Source: Pleomorphomonas sp.
GTDB lineage: Bacteria > Pseudomonadota > Alphaproteobacteria > Rhizobiales > Pleomorphomonadaceae
Assembly (NCBI GenBank): GCA_029976075.1
Contig: JARKNW010000082.1
Span: forward strand, 1-64,000
DNA length: 64,000 nt
Direction: 5' to 3'
The notes below the pieces were generated by a model. That model did no database searches, was not told the DNA's origin, and was given only the letters and a program-made list of their open reading frames with translations. Positions 1-7,663 of the stretch are shown one piece after another (within the stretch, counting starts at the first letter, position 1; every line of letters begins with the position of its first letter). The position numbers were made by a program, and so were the translations under genes.

Positions 1-44
1 CCAACGCCGGCGGCTTTGGCAACGTCGTGGACTGTCGGACGCAT
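1..44 (-). CDS. LacI-family transcriptional regulator, N-terminus only (gene runs off the window)
   Basis: Reading leftward from the ATG at 44, the 14 visible codons give MRPTVHDVAKAAGV. This is the start of a LacI/GalR helix-turn-helix, whose usual opening is T-x-x-D-V-A-x-x-A-G-V-S. An AGGAG ribosome site lies about 9 bases upstream of the ATG. LacI proteins typically respond to a sugar or phosphosugar and repress catabolic genes. The gene follows the sugar isomerase on the same strand, so control of that isomerase is a reasonable inference. The ligand domain is outside the window, so the effector cannot be judged. Confidence 0.8.
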   Translation of the reverse strand, partial: MRPTVHDVAKAAGV

Positions 45-128
45 GAGTGCTCCTGGAAACGTAAACTCACCTCAGGCGGCCGGTTGGCCGTTCCGAACGA
101 ATCCCATACTTTTCAAAGGCTTCTAAAC

Positions 129-167
129 TGGATTACAATAATCCACATTATATCCGCCCGCTGTCAA
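129..167 (-). promoter_or_regulatory. Candidate promoter and operator of the LacI-family gene
   Basis: On the minus strand a perfect TTGACA (plus 162-167) is followed after 18 bases by GATTAT (plus 138-143), a 4/6 match to a -10 box. Overlapping the -10 is a perfect inverted repeat, TGGATTA/TAATCCA with a 3-base centre (129-145). A repressor bound there would block its own promoter, the usual LacI autoregulation layout. The function is inferred from sequence only. Confidence 0.45.
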
Positions 168-262
168 CACCGGGCGAGACCATATCGGCCAAGTCGAGAA
201 AACAGGTTCCGGCAGGCGAGCCGCCGGAACGCAAATTCAAGGCGAGACGCTGAGTCTGATCT

Positions 263-432
263 GAAACTCGCTGGGGCGGGCAGATGGCGACGGCTTCGAG
301 AACCGGAGCGCAGCGGACGTTCTGTCCGTCAGCACCGAAAGCACAGAAGACTAAGCCACGGCATCCGCCCGAAAAGTTGAAGACTTTTCGGGACAAGTGG
401 ATGCCTAGATATCTCCGCCCCAGTAGAGTTTC
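263..432. repeat. Repeat family A, copy 1 (170 bp, terminal inverted repeats, contains an inserted hairpin)
   Basis: The ends are GAAACTCGCTGGGGCGGGCA and, inverted, GAAACTCTACTGGGGCGG. The element matches copies at 28054-28174 and 33488-33608, but lies in the opposite orientation and carries about 48 extra bases. The extra segment includes a hairpin at 361-404 whose outer bases are GCATCC/GGATGC and whose inner stem is CCCGAAAAGT/ACTTTTCGGG. The copy begins 9 bases after the isomerase stop codon. It fills most of the 396-base gap between the isomerase and the LacI gene. No coding potential was recognised. Confidence 0.75.
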
Positions 433-440
433 GGGCAGGC

Positions 441-1853
441 TCACTCGTGGACGTACATGTCCCAGCCGAGATACTTCGTCGCAGCTTCGGTCACGGCGGC
501 GGCCGACGAGGAGAAGTTCGTCGCCACGTGGTGCTCGAAGGCGTTCTCGCAGATGTAGCGCAGGAGCTTCTGCAGGTTGGGGATGTTCACCACGCCGGCG
601 CCGCCGAAGGTGTTCAGCGGGTCGTCGGTGAACGAGCCCTGGCCGGTGTAGCCCTTGATCTTGCCCGAGAAGTCGTCGGTGGAGAGGCGCAGGAAGGTCA
701 TGGCGCCGGCCTTCACCTTGCCGTCCAGCGTGCCATGGGTGTTCTCGGCGCCCACCGTGCCAGCGATGATCTGCTGGTAGTCCATCTTCACGCCTTCGTT
801 GAAGAAGTGCTTGGGCAGGTTCGAGCAGTGGAAGCAGACGGCCTTGTTGGGGTCGCCACCGTAGTTGTTGTTCCAGTCGAGCAGCGCCGACGGCGTCTCG
901 CTGGCAAGGCCCAGGGCGTACATGGAGAGCGAGCCCAGCGTATCGACCTCGCAGGCCGACGGCAGCAGCTTCTGGCTCATCATGCTCATGACGGTGCAGG
1001 GCACGATGCCGAAGAACTCTTCGAGGCTGGTCCAGCACTGCACGGAGGTGATGGTCAGGCGGTTGGTCTCCACCCAGTTGTCCAGCACGGCGCCGAGCTT
1101 GGACATCTTGATGAGGGCGGCCTGCGGCGTGTGGCCGGTGGGCACGTAGGCCTTGATCTCGGCGAGCTTGGCCTGAACGGCGGCGTCATCATCCTTGAGC
1201 TTGCCGATGCGGCCGAGCACTTCGGACAGGTCCAGCGTGTCGACGGTGATGCCCGAACGCTCGAGCAGCTTTTCCGAATAGCGGACGGTGTTGAAGGCGG
1301 CCGGGCGGGCGCCGACGGCGCCGATGCGCAGGTTCTTGAAGCCACGGACGACGCGGCAGACGGCGGCGAACCACTTGAGGTCGGCCTCGAACTCGGGCGA
1401 GTCGGGGGCCTCGGTGTGCAGCGTCGTCAGCGAATACTTGATGCCATACTGCTGCAGGTTGTTGCAGATCGACATCTTGCCGCAGAAGCTGTCGCGGCGA
1501 TGGGTGATGGCCATCTTGCCGGCTTCGTCGGGCGTCGCCTGGATCAGCACGGGAACGTCGAGGCCGGCGAGGCGCAGGGCGTCGGCAAGGCCGCGCTCTT
1601 CACCGAAGTTCGGCAGGGTGATGATGATGCCGTCGATCTCGGCGGCGTGCTTCTTGAACAGCGCGGCGCAGATCTCGGCTTCCTTGTAGGTCTCCACGGC
1701 GCCGTGGGCGGTCTCTTCGGGCGATACGACGATCGCCTTATAGCCCTGCTTCTCAAGGGCGGCGATCATCTCAAGCCGGCCGCTGGCGGCGAGATGGCTG
1801 GGGAAGAAACCGCGGTTTCCGACGATCACGCCAAAGGTCATCTGCTTGGGCAT
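441..1853 (-). CDS. L-fucose/L-arabinose isomerase-family sugar isomerase
   Basis: The 470-residue cytosolic protein begins MPKQMTFGVIVGNRGFFPSH and has the organisation of the FucI/AraA fold: an N-terminal nucleotide-binding-like domain (TLPNFGEERGLADAL, about residues 100-115), then a catalytic half with the acidic stretch SLEEFFG near residue 280 and a C-terminal HH pair (ENAFEHHVAT). These enzymes interconvert aldoses and ketoses with a divalent metal. A GGAGG ribosome site precedes the ATG at 1853. The downstream gene on the strand is a LacI-type regulator, and an FGGY kinase lies at 8787-10382; isomerase, kinase and regulator together suggest a pentose or deoxysugar route. The substrate cannot be assigned, and it may be neither fucose nor arabinose. 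Confidence 0.8.
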   Translation of the reverse strand: MPKQMTFGVIVGNRGFFPSHLAASGRLEMIAALEKQGYKAIVVSPEETAHGAVETYKEAEICAALFKKHAAEIDGIIITLPNFGEERGLADALRLAGLDVPVLIQATPDEAGKMAITHRRDSFCGKMSICNNLQQYGIKYSLTTLHTEAPDSPEFEADLKWFAAVCRVVRGFKNLRIGAVGARPAAFNTVRYSEKLLERSGITVDTLDLSEVLGRIGKLKDDDAAVQAKLAEIKAYVPTGHTPQAALIKMSKLGAVLDNWVETNRLTITSVQCWTSLEEFFGIVPCTVMSMMSQKLLPSACEVDTLGSLSMYALGLASETPSALLDWNNNYGGDPNKAVCFHCSNLPKHFFNEGVKMDYQQIIAGTVGAENTHGTLDGKVKAGAMTFLRLSTDDFSGKIKGYTGQGSFTDDPLNTFGGAGVVNIPNLQKLLRYICENAFEHHVATNFSSSAAAVTEAATKYLGWDMYVHE

Positions 1854-2125
1854 CAGCTAACTCCTCCGTTCGCTTGAACTTTTTGAGGTACGCACCCGAA
1901 AGGGAAAAGGTGCATATTTCGGTGGGGATTTTAAGAGAATTAAGGGGATTCAAGCGAGTCCTGAGGAACGTACATCAAGAGTGGGGAGGAGGCAAGGAGG
2001 CAGTACGTTTGCCCATCTCCTGCTCCGGTTGATAGGCGATAGTTCTGGTTGCTGCCCGTCAATCCTCGCGCCATAGTCGGCGAGCTGGGACGCATCTCGT
2101 GAGGTGCCCGAGCGGGGGGCTTATC

Positions 2126-2428
2126 GTGCTTTTCTTGAAAGGGGTATCGGGGCTTGCTGCGGCCGCGATGTGTCTTGTTGTGCTGCATCAGCCCGCATCG
2201 GCCATAGGGCTGTTTTGCACAAGGCCGACCGCGCCGTCGTGTCCCATGATGGGCAAGTTCGATAGCGATTGGGAGTTCGAGTCCTGCAAGTCCGAAATGG
2301 AGTCCTATCAGGACAGTATTGAGCGCTACTTCGATTGTCTGAATGACGAGAAGTCGGCCATCATTCGGGAATACAACGAGGCGGTCGAGCGCTTCAATTG
2401 CTACGCGCGGGGGAGCTCGTTCTGTTGA
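2126..2428 (+). CDS. Small secreted six-cysteine protein (paralogue of 52304-52609)
   Basis: About 100 residues. An N-terminal hydrophobic segment ending QPASA is a good signal peptide with an A-x-A cleavage site, so the mature protein of about 74 residues should reach the periplasm or medium. The mature part has six cysteines (FCT, SCP, SCK, DCL, NCY, and a C-terminal C), all at identical spacing in the paralogue at 52304-52609. By eye about 40 of 72 aligned mature residues are identical, including AVERFNCYA near the end. I chose the GTG at 2126 because GGGGGG lies about 7 bases upstream and the length then matches the paralogue; an in-frame GTG at 2099 is the alternative. The 271 bases between the isomerase start and this gene hold leader sequence only. 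I recognise no named family. Confidence 0.65.
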   Translation: MLFLKGVSGLAAAAMCLVVLHQPASAIGLFCTRPTAPSCPMMGKFDSDWEFESCKSEMESYQDSIERYFDCLNDEKSAIIREYNEAVERFNCYARGSSFC

Positions 2429-2550
2429 TGTATGGCGCACTGAAGCGTGTAATCGCCGCTGCTTGTCTTGTTGGCGGTAATGTTTCGAATGGTGCTTCGC
2501 GTCGAGCCACATTGTTGTGAAAAGCAAATCTGGATGGACGGTCGAACGAC

Positions 2551-3462
2551 ATGGAAAATCCGCACATCAGAATAATCAACGAGTGGGCGCCTCGCGGATT
2601 CAGTCATTTTGAAGAAAGAATATGGAGCTCCTCTCTCCAGAGAGCGGACCTTCCTAAAATTAGACATTTCTTGGAAGCCAGCAGATTTGAGAACATTGAT
2701 GTTTCTCTAGTCATTCCTCAAGATGGAAGCGCCTCTCGTATACGGTGGTTTCGGCATTATCAACCATCAGGTCAGTGTATATCGATGGGGAATCCTGTCT
2801 CAATTCCAATTGGAAGTAATAACCTGAAGCTGACATTTTGTTATAAAGACATTGAGGCAGCCAAAGGGTCAAGAAGTCTCGTAATAGTTGTCGCCAACGC
2901 GCTTCGTATGATTTTTGGAGTCCCTGTGGCGCGCGAGTTGGTTTTTGAGAGCCACTTCTCTGTGGATGATACTGATGGGAAAACCTCTTCAGAACTAGGC
3001 TATGCCTCACAGTTCGATAATCAAAACCTGAACATGTTTGCAGATCCTCCAATAGAAGATGCGGCTTTGATGCCGATCCCAGAGGAGGCTGCCATTCTCC
3101 TCGATAAGGCTTTCGCCCAAGCTTATCCTGATGAGCAGTTCATCTTGCTGTGGTTGGCCTTTGAGACAATCATCCATCTACATCCTGGAATGGGAAATAA
3201 CGGCGAAAAGCGCAAGAGGTTCTTCAAGGAAGAGCTTGGCTCAGACGTGGCGAATGCGGAAGTGTTTCGGCTGTTCAATTTGAGATCGACGGCTTTTAAG
3301 GAAGGACGCTTTTCAGATGCAAACTTTGGTCAGGCATGTTGGTCTCTCTATGCGGCAATACAGCTGGCAATAATGAAAGACTGCCCTCAGCGTCGTGCGT
3401 TCCTTGCAGCCTACGAGCTGAGTTTGGCGCAGGGTGTCGGGGCGGCTGAACGTGATGCCTAG
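2551..3462 (+). CDS. Hypothetical protein with HEPN (Apea-like) C-terminal domain
   Basis: The 303-residue protein lacks a signal peptide or membrane segment. Its C-terminal third (about residues 190-290) contains FILLWLAFETIIHLH followed by charged helices (NGEKRKRFFKEEL), similar to Apea-like HEPN domains, an all-helical fold found in RNases of toxin and defence systems. I do not see a clear R-x4-6-H catalytic motif, so nuclease activity is not claimed. The gene is visibly richer in A and T than its neighbours and has different codon use, which suggests horizontal acquisition. It sits between the small secreted protein and the ParDE remnant in an accessory block. Confidence 0.5.
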   Translation: MENPHIRIINEWAPRGFSHFEERIWSSSLQRADLPKIRHFLEASRFENIDVSLVIPQDGSASRIRWFRHYQPSGQCISMGNPVSIPIGSNNLKLTFCYKDIEAAKGSRSLVIVVANALRMIFGVPVARELVFESHFSVDDTDGKTSSELGYASQFDNQNLNMFADPPIEDAALMPIPEEAAILLDKAFAQAYPDEQFILLWLAFETIIHLHPGMGNNGEKRKRFFKEELGSDVANAEVFRLFNLRSTAFKEGRFSDANFGQACWSLYAAIQLAIMKDCPQRRAFLAAYELSLAQGVGAAERDA

Positions 3463-3672
3463 ACGCTGCATGTGCATATAGAGGGCAGCGTGTTTTGCCT
3501 AATCTTCAGCCTCAAACCCCGCCCCTCCTATCAGCATGGCATTCGTCCTATCAACGCATCGGTTTTGTCGTTTGATTTTGGCGCCTTATGGCCTGCCACT
3601 GAAGTTTCATCCGGCCGCGTCTTGTGACTGAAGGCTGAATAGCTTCTTGTTACCACTGCGCTGAACACGCCT

Positions 3673-3980
3673 TCACAGCCCGGCCTCTCCCAGAGACACA
3701 TGCAGCACGTCCTGTACCCCATCCACGACACGCACAATCTGAACCCATCGGGCTTGATCCTGTACAGGGCGAGCCAGCGCTCGCAGGTGAGGTGCCGTGC
3801 TCCTTCGGCGATGTCGGAGCGGGCAGGGCCCATCAGCGGGTTGTCGCCGAGCATGGCGATGCGGCGCTCGATGCGGTCGGTGATCGTGTCGGCGACTTCC
3901 TCGCCTGACTTGCTGGCGATCCAAACCCAGAGTTCAACCATGTCGGCGCGCGCCATGGCGGAATAGGTGACGGTCGCCAT
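3673..3980 (-). pseudogene. parE: ParE-type toxin, frameshifted near its C-terminus
   Basis: From the ATG at 3980 the protein reads MATVTYSAMARADMVELWVW and continues as a RelE/ParE toxin up to LALYRIKPDG. At plus positions 3744-3746 (GGG on the coding strand) the frame breaks. Adding one G restores VQIVRVVDGVQDVLHV, the usual ParE ending, with a stop at 3673, giving about 102 residues, the normal family length. As it stands, the frame runs on to 3531 and encodes 149 residues with an unrelated tail. The ATG is 2 bases after the parD stop. Either the toxin is inactivated or there is a one-base sequence error in the homopolymer. Confidence 0.75.
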
Positions 3981-3982
3981 GG

Positions 3983-4243
3983 CTAGTCTTTGGCCATCAG
4001 GCGCTTGCGGCCCTCGGCCTTGACGGCCTCGGCATCGAGCGGCTGAAAATCGCCGCTTTCGATGCCGTCCTGCCAAGCCTGTTGAAGAAAGCGCAGCCTT
4101 TCGCTTTCGGCCTGTTCGTGTTTTTCCATGAGCCGCAGGGCCTCTCGCACGACCTCGCTGGATGAGGCATAGCGGCCAGAGTCCACCTTGGTTTTGACGT
4201 AGCTCACCAACTCCTCGGTCAGCGATACATTGAGGTTGCCCAT
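3983..4243 (-). CDS. parD: ParD-type antitoxin
   Basis: The 86-residue protein starts MGNLNVSLTEELVSYVKTKV and has the ribbon-helix-helix pattern of ParD (N-terminal beta strand NLNVSLT, then two helices with SSSEVVREALRLME). ParD dimers bind the operon's own promoter and neutralise ParE through the flexible C-terminal half. AGGAG lies upstream of the ATG at 4243. The cognate toxin gene follows after 2 bases but is frameshifted, so the antitoxin may be a survivor of a decaying module. Confidence 0.85.
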   Translation of the reverse strand: MGNLNVSLTEELVSYVKTKVDSGRYASSSEVVREALRLMEKHEQAESERLRFLQQAWQDGIESGDFQPLDAEAVKAEGRKRLMAKD

Positions 4244-4264
4244 GGCGAGGTCTCCTTTTGTTCT

Positions 4265-4303
4265 AGTATGGGGCGGATAACATAAAATGACAATCTTTGT
4301 TAT
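4265..4303 (-). promoter_or_regulatory. Candidate parDE promoter and operator
   Basis: On the minus strand TTGTCA (plus 4288-4293) and CATACT (plus 4265-4270) are separated by 17 bases, with the parD ribosome site and ATG 20-30 bases downstream. An ATAACA/TGTTAT inverted repeat (4277-4282 and 4298-4303) spans the -35, a fitting place for autoregulation by ParD. Confidence 0.45.
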
Positions 4304-4506
4304 TCTCTCCGTATTCCGCGCCCGCTGGGGAACGGCTCCTCCGGTGGGTGAGTTTTGCCGTCCTCCTCTCGGCATGGCTGCCGCCCCGTCAGCGCATTGG
4401 CTTGTCGATTGAATCTCGTTCGTTCGTGTCCCACGTTCGTTTCTTGACGTGTTCAGCATTTCGCGGCGTTCCCCGCCGCCAGCACTTTTGCAGGAGATCT
4501 CATCTC

Positions 4507-6228
4507 ATGTCCGAATCCATTGCCCATTACATCGCCCGCTTTCTTGGCGAGGCCGGGGTCAAGCGCATCTGGGGGGTGACGGGCGACAGCCTCAATGGCC
4601 TCAGCGACAGCTTGCACCGGCTGGGCGAGATCCGCTGGATGGGGACGCGGCACGAGGAGGCGGCGGCGTTTGCGGCCGGGGCCGAGGCGCATATCACTGG
4701 TGAACTGGCGGTGTGCGCGGGGTCGTGCGGGCCGGGCAACCTGCACCTGATCAACGGCTTGTTCGACTGCCAGCGCAGCCATGTGCCGGTGCTGGCGATC
4801 GCCGCCCACATTCCCTCGTCGGAGATCGGCTCCGGCTATTTCCAGGAGACGCATCCGCAGGAGCTGTTCCGCGAGTGCTCGGTCTATTGCGAGTTGGTGA
4901 CCAACCCCGACCAGATGCCGCGTGTCCTTGAAATCGCCGTGCGCACCGCCATCGCCAAGAAGGGCGTCGCCGTCATCGTGCTGCCGGGCGACGTGGCGCT
5001 GAAGCCGATGCCGGAGGGCGTCGACATCCGCTGGCGCGAGCCGGAGCTCGGCCGTCTGGTGCCGTCGGAGGCGCAGGTGGACGAGTTGGCCGAGATGCTC
5101 AACGCCAGCTCCAAGGTGACGCTGCTGTGCGGCGCCGGCTGCGCCGAGGCGCATGACGAGGTGGTGGCGCTGGCCGCCCGGCTGAAGGCGCCGATCGTCC
5201 ATGCCCTGCGCGGCAAGGAGCACGTGGAATACGACAACCCCTATGACGTCGGCATGACCGGGCTGATCGGCTTTTCCTCGGGCTATCACGCCATGGGCGC
5301 GGCCGACACGCTCTTGATCCTCGGCTCGTCCTTCCCGTATCGCGCCTTCTACCCGGCCGGCGCGAAGATCGCCCAGGTGGACAGCCGGCCGGAAAGCCTC
5401 GGCGCCCACACGCAGATCGATCTCGGCATCGTCGGCGACGTCAAGGCGACGGTTGAGGCACTGCTCAAGAAGCTGCCCGAGAAGCGCGACGACGCCTTCC
5501 TCAAGACGGCGCTCGACCACTATGCCAAGGCGCGCAAGGGGCTCGACGACCTCGCGACGCCCGATGGCGCCAAGGGTCAGATCCATCCGCAGTATCTCGC
5601 CCGCCTCGTCAGCGAGAAGGCGGCGGACGACGCCATCTTCACCTGCGACGTCGGCACGCCCACCGTCTGGGCGGCGCGCTATGTGACGATGAACGGCAAG
5701 CGGCGGCTGGTCGGCTCGTTCAACCACGGCTCGATGGCCAACGCCCTGTCGCAGGGCATCGGCGCGCAGGGCATCGACCCGAAGCGGCAGGTGGTGGCGC
5801 TGTGCGGCGACGGCGGCTTTGCCATGCTGATGGGCGACATCCTCAGCGTTCGCCAGCTGGACCTGCCGCTGAAGATCATCATCTTCCACAACCGCTCGCT
5901 CGGCTTCGTCGCCATGGAGATGAAGGCCGGCGGCTACATCTCCGACGACACCGACCTCAACAGCCCGGACTTCGTCAAGGTGGCCGAGGCGATCGGCATC
6001 AAGGGCATCCGCGTCGACGACGCCAAGGCACTGCCGGCGGCGCTGGACGAGGCCTTCGCCACGCCCGGCCCGGTGCTGGTGGACGTGATGACCGCCAAGC
6101 AGGAACTGGCCATGCCGCCGCAGATCACCCTCGAACAGGCCAAGGGCTTCTCGCTCTACATGATGCGGGCGATCCTGAGCGGCCGCGGCGACGAGCTGAT
6201 CGAGCTGGCCAAGACCAACTGGCGGTGA
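4507..6228 (+). CDS. poxB: Pyruvate dehydrogenase (quinone), pyruvate oxidase PoxB
   Basis: The 573-residue length matches E. coli PoxB (572). The enzyme oxidatively decarboxylates pyruvate to acetate and CO2 and passes electrons through FAD to membrane ubiquinone. The N-terminal ThDP domain carries [14 protein letters not shown] with the activating glutamate. The C-terminal ThDP domain has [11 protein letters not shown] followed by FHNRS. The last 24 residues ([10 protein letters not shown]...LIELAKTNW) match the amphipathic lipid-binding helix that recruits PoxB to the membrane. I chose the ATG at 4507 because AGGAG lies just upstream; the frame is open further upstream but without family similarity. 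It is monocistronic, divergent from parDE. Confidence 0.92.
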   Translation: MSESIAHYIARFLGEAGVKRIWGVTGDSLNGLSDSLHRLGEIRWMGTRHEEAAAFAAGAEAHITGELAVCAGSCGPGNLHLINGLFDCQRSHVPVLAIAAHIPSSEIGSGYFQETHPQELFRECSVYCELVTNPDQMPRVLEIAVRTAIAKKGVAVIVLPGDVALKPMPEGVDIRWREPELGRLVPSEAQVDELAEMLNASSKVTLLCGAGCAEAHDEVVALAARLKAPIVHALRGKEHVEYDNPYDVGMTGLIGFSSGYHAMGAADTLLILGSSFPYRAFYPAGAKIAQVDSRPESLGAHTQIDLGIVGDVKATVEALLKKLPEKRDDAFLKTALDHYAKARKGLDDLATPDGAKGQIHPQYLARLVSEKAADDAIFTCDVGTPTVWAARYVTMNGKRRLVGSFNHGSMANALSQGIGAQGIDPKRQVVALCGDGGFAMLMGDILSVRQLDLPLKIIIFHNRSLGFVAMEMKAGGYISDDTDLNSPDFVKVAEAIGIKGIRVDDAKALPAALDEAFATPGPVLVDVMTAKQELAMPPQITLEQAKGFSLYMMRAILSGRGDELIELAKTNWR

Positions 6229-6493
6229 TCTGGCCGGAAGGCTGGCTGATTGATTGGGCGGGCGGTGGCACTGTCGCCGCCCATCCTGCCTTCGATTCAA
6301 TCATGGCTTCTCAATCGCGATGTGGTTTCGAGTCTCTGCGCGAAAATGAAATCATGGATGCGTTTCGTCTTCTATTCTCGTGCTACCTAATTCAAAGGTT
6401 GATTCACTGTATGGATTGTCGTCCGAATTAAGCTATGGCTTCACTATGGCGCTGTGTGTTACCCTTCAAGGCGACCATTGAAGGCATGATTGC

Positions 6494-7663
6494 ATGACTC
6501 CTAGAAGCGCCGTCATTCTGTTCAAGGACGAGCCGGCCGGAACGCTGGTCGAAACGGCGAATGGTGGCTCGCGCTTTGTCTACGATTCCAGTTGGCGCGA
6601 CGGCGATGTTGCCTGCTGCCTTCCGGCCCTTCGGCGCGAGCACGAATGGGCTGTTGGGCTGCATCCCTTCTTTCAACATATCGGTTCGGAAGGTTGGCTT
6701 CGGGAGCAAAAGGCTCGCGCGGCGCATGTTGTCGAAGACGATGACCTTGGACTGCTGCTGCGCTATGGCGCCGACTGCATCGGGGCGGTCAGCGTTCGTC
6801 CTCTCGACGATGCCGCGCCGCTGCCCGAGATCACCGAGGCTACCGTAAACCCAGGCCGCACCGTGTCAGGCGTTCAAAGAAAGCTGCTGGTCTCAAGGGA
6901 CGCGGACAGGGGCTTCGTTCCGGCGGCGGCGACAGGGCCAGCGCCCTATATCGCCAAGTTCAACTCCGAGCGGATCGACAGCCTCGTTCGCAACGAGGCC
7001 CTCAGTCTCAGATGGACGGCGGCGGTGCTGGGCAAGGCGGAGGTGACGGAGTTCACCTCGGCCAGGATTGCCGATCTCGGTGAGATTGCGCTCGTCGTGA
7101 CGCGCTTCGACCGGACGCCTGAAGGCGGCAAGCTGCGCCTCGAGGATTGTGCGCAGATCCTGCGAAAGCCGAGAGGGCAGGACTATGCCGGCAAGTACGA
7201 TGCCGCCTATGAGGATGTTGCCGCCGTCGTCAGTCAGTACTCGTCGCGTCCGCAGATCGACCTTGCGCGCTTGTTTCGCCGCCTGCTCGCCTTCGTGCTG
7301 ATCGGCAATTGCGATGCCCATCTCAAGAATTTCTCCCTGCTCGAAACGCCTGATGGCCTGCGCCTGTCGCCTGCCTACGATGTGGTGAACACGGCGCTTT
7401 ACGACGGCTTCGACCAGCTGCTGGCGCTGTCGATCGGCGGCCGGCGATTGCAACTGGAGGCGGCCGATCAGGCTCTGTTCCGGGCCTTCGGCAAGGAGAT
7501 CGGCCTGCCGGATCGGGTGGTGGATCAGGCTTTCAAGGACATGAAGCGCGGCGTCGAGCGGGCGGCATCGGTCATCCGGCCGCCGGACGCCGAGCCCGAG
7601 GATGGCTTCACCCACCGCTTCAAGGAAATTGTGGACCGCTCATGTCTCAGACTTCTTCCATAG
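6494..7663 (+). CDS. HipA-family serine/threonine kinase (toxin-like)
   Basis: The 389-residue protein has the HipA layout: an N-terminal subdomain, a glycine-rich loop SGVQRKLLVS near residue 130, the catalytic loop IGNCDAHLKNFSLL near residue 275 (HipA consensus N-x-D-x-H-x-K-N), and a metal-binding LSPAYDVVNT near residue 297. HipA kinases phosphorylate cytosolic targets such as tRNA synthetases and cause growth arrest. The partner HTH gene follows and overlaps by 22 bases, so the order is toxin first, the reverse of classical hipBA. All catalytic positions appear intact. The target is unknown. Confidence 0.82.
   Translation: MTPRSAVILFKDEPAGTLVETANGGSRFVYDSSWRDGDVACCLPALRREHEWAVGLHPFFQHIGSEGWLREQKARAAHVVEDDDLGLLLRYGADCIGAVSVRPLDDAAPLPEITEATVNPGRTVSGVQRKLLVSRDADRGFVPAAATGPAPYIAKFNSERIDSLVRNEALSLRWTAAVLGKAEVTEFTSARIADLGEIALVVTRFDRTPEGGKLRLEDCAQILRKPRGQDYAGKYDAAYEDVAAVVSQYSSRPQIDLARLFRRLLAFVLIGNCDAHLKNFSLLETPDGLRLSPAYDVVNTALYDGFDQLLALSIGGRRLQLEAADQALFRAFGKEIGLPDRVVDQAFKDMKRGVERAASVIRPPDAEPEDGFTHRFKEIVDRSCLRLLP

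Noticed and set aside
146-167. TTGACA followed by TATAAT on the minus strand upstream of the LacI gene
   Set aside because: Only 9 bases separate the boxes, too short for a sigma-70 promoter. The pairing with GATTAT at 18 bases is more reasonable.
447-1877. 476-residue open frame antisense to the sugar isomerase
   Set aside because: Composition is that of an antisense frame and there is no recognisable domain; the minus strand encodes a normal isomerase.
4297-4506. Upstream extension of the PoxB frame by 70 codons
   Set aside because: PoxB proteins start at MSES-like sequence and a good ribosome site precedes 4507; the extension would cover the parD promoter region.
4453-6300. 615-residue open frame antisense to poxB
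   Set aside because: Antisense shadow caused by high GC at third positions; the sense strand is a clear PoxB.
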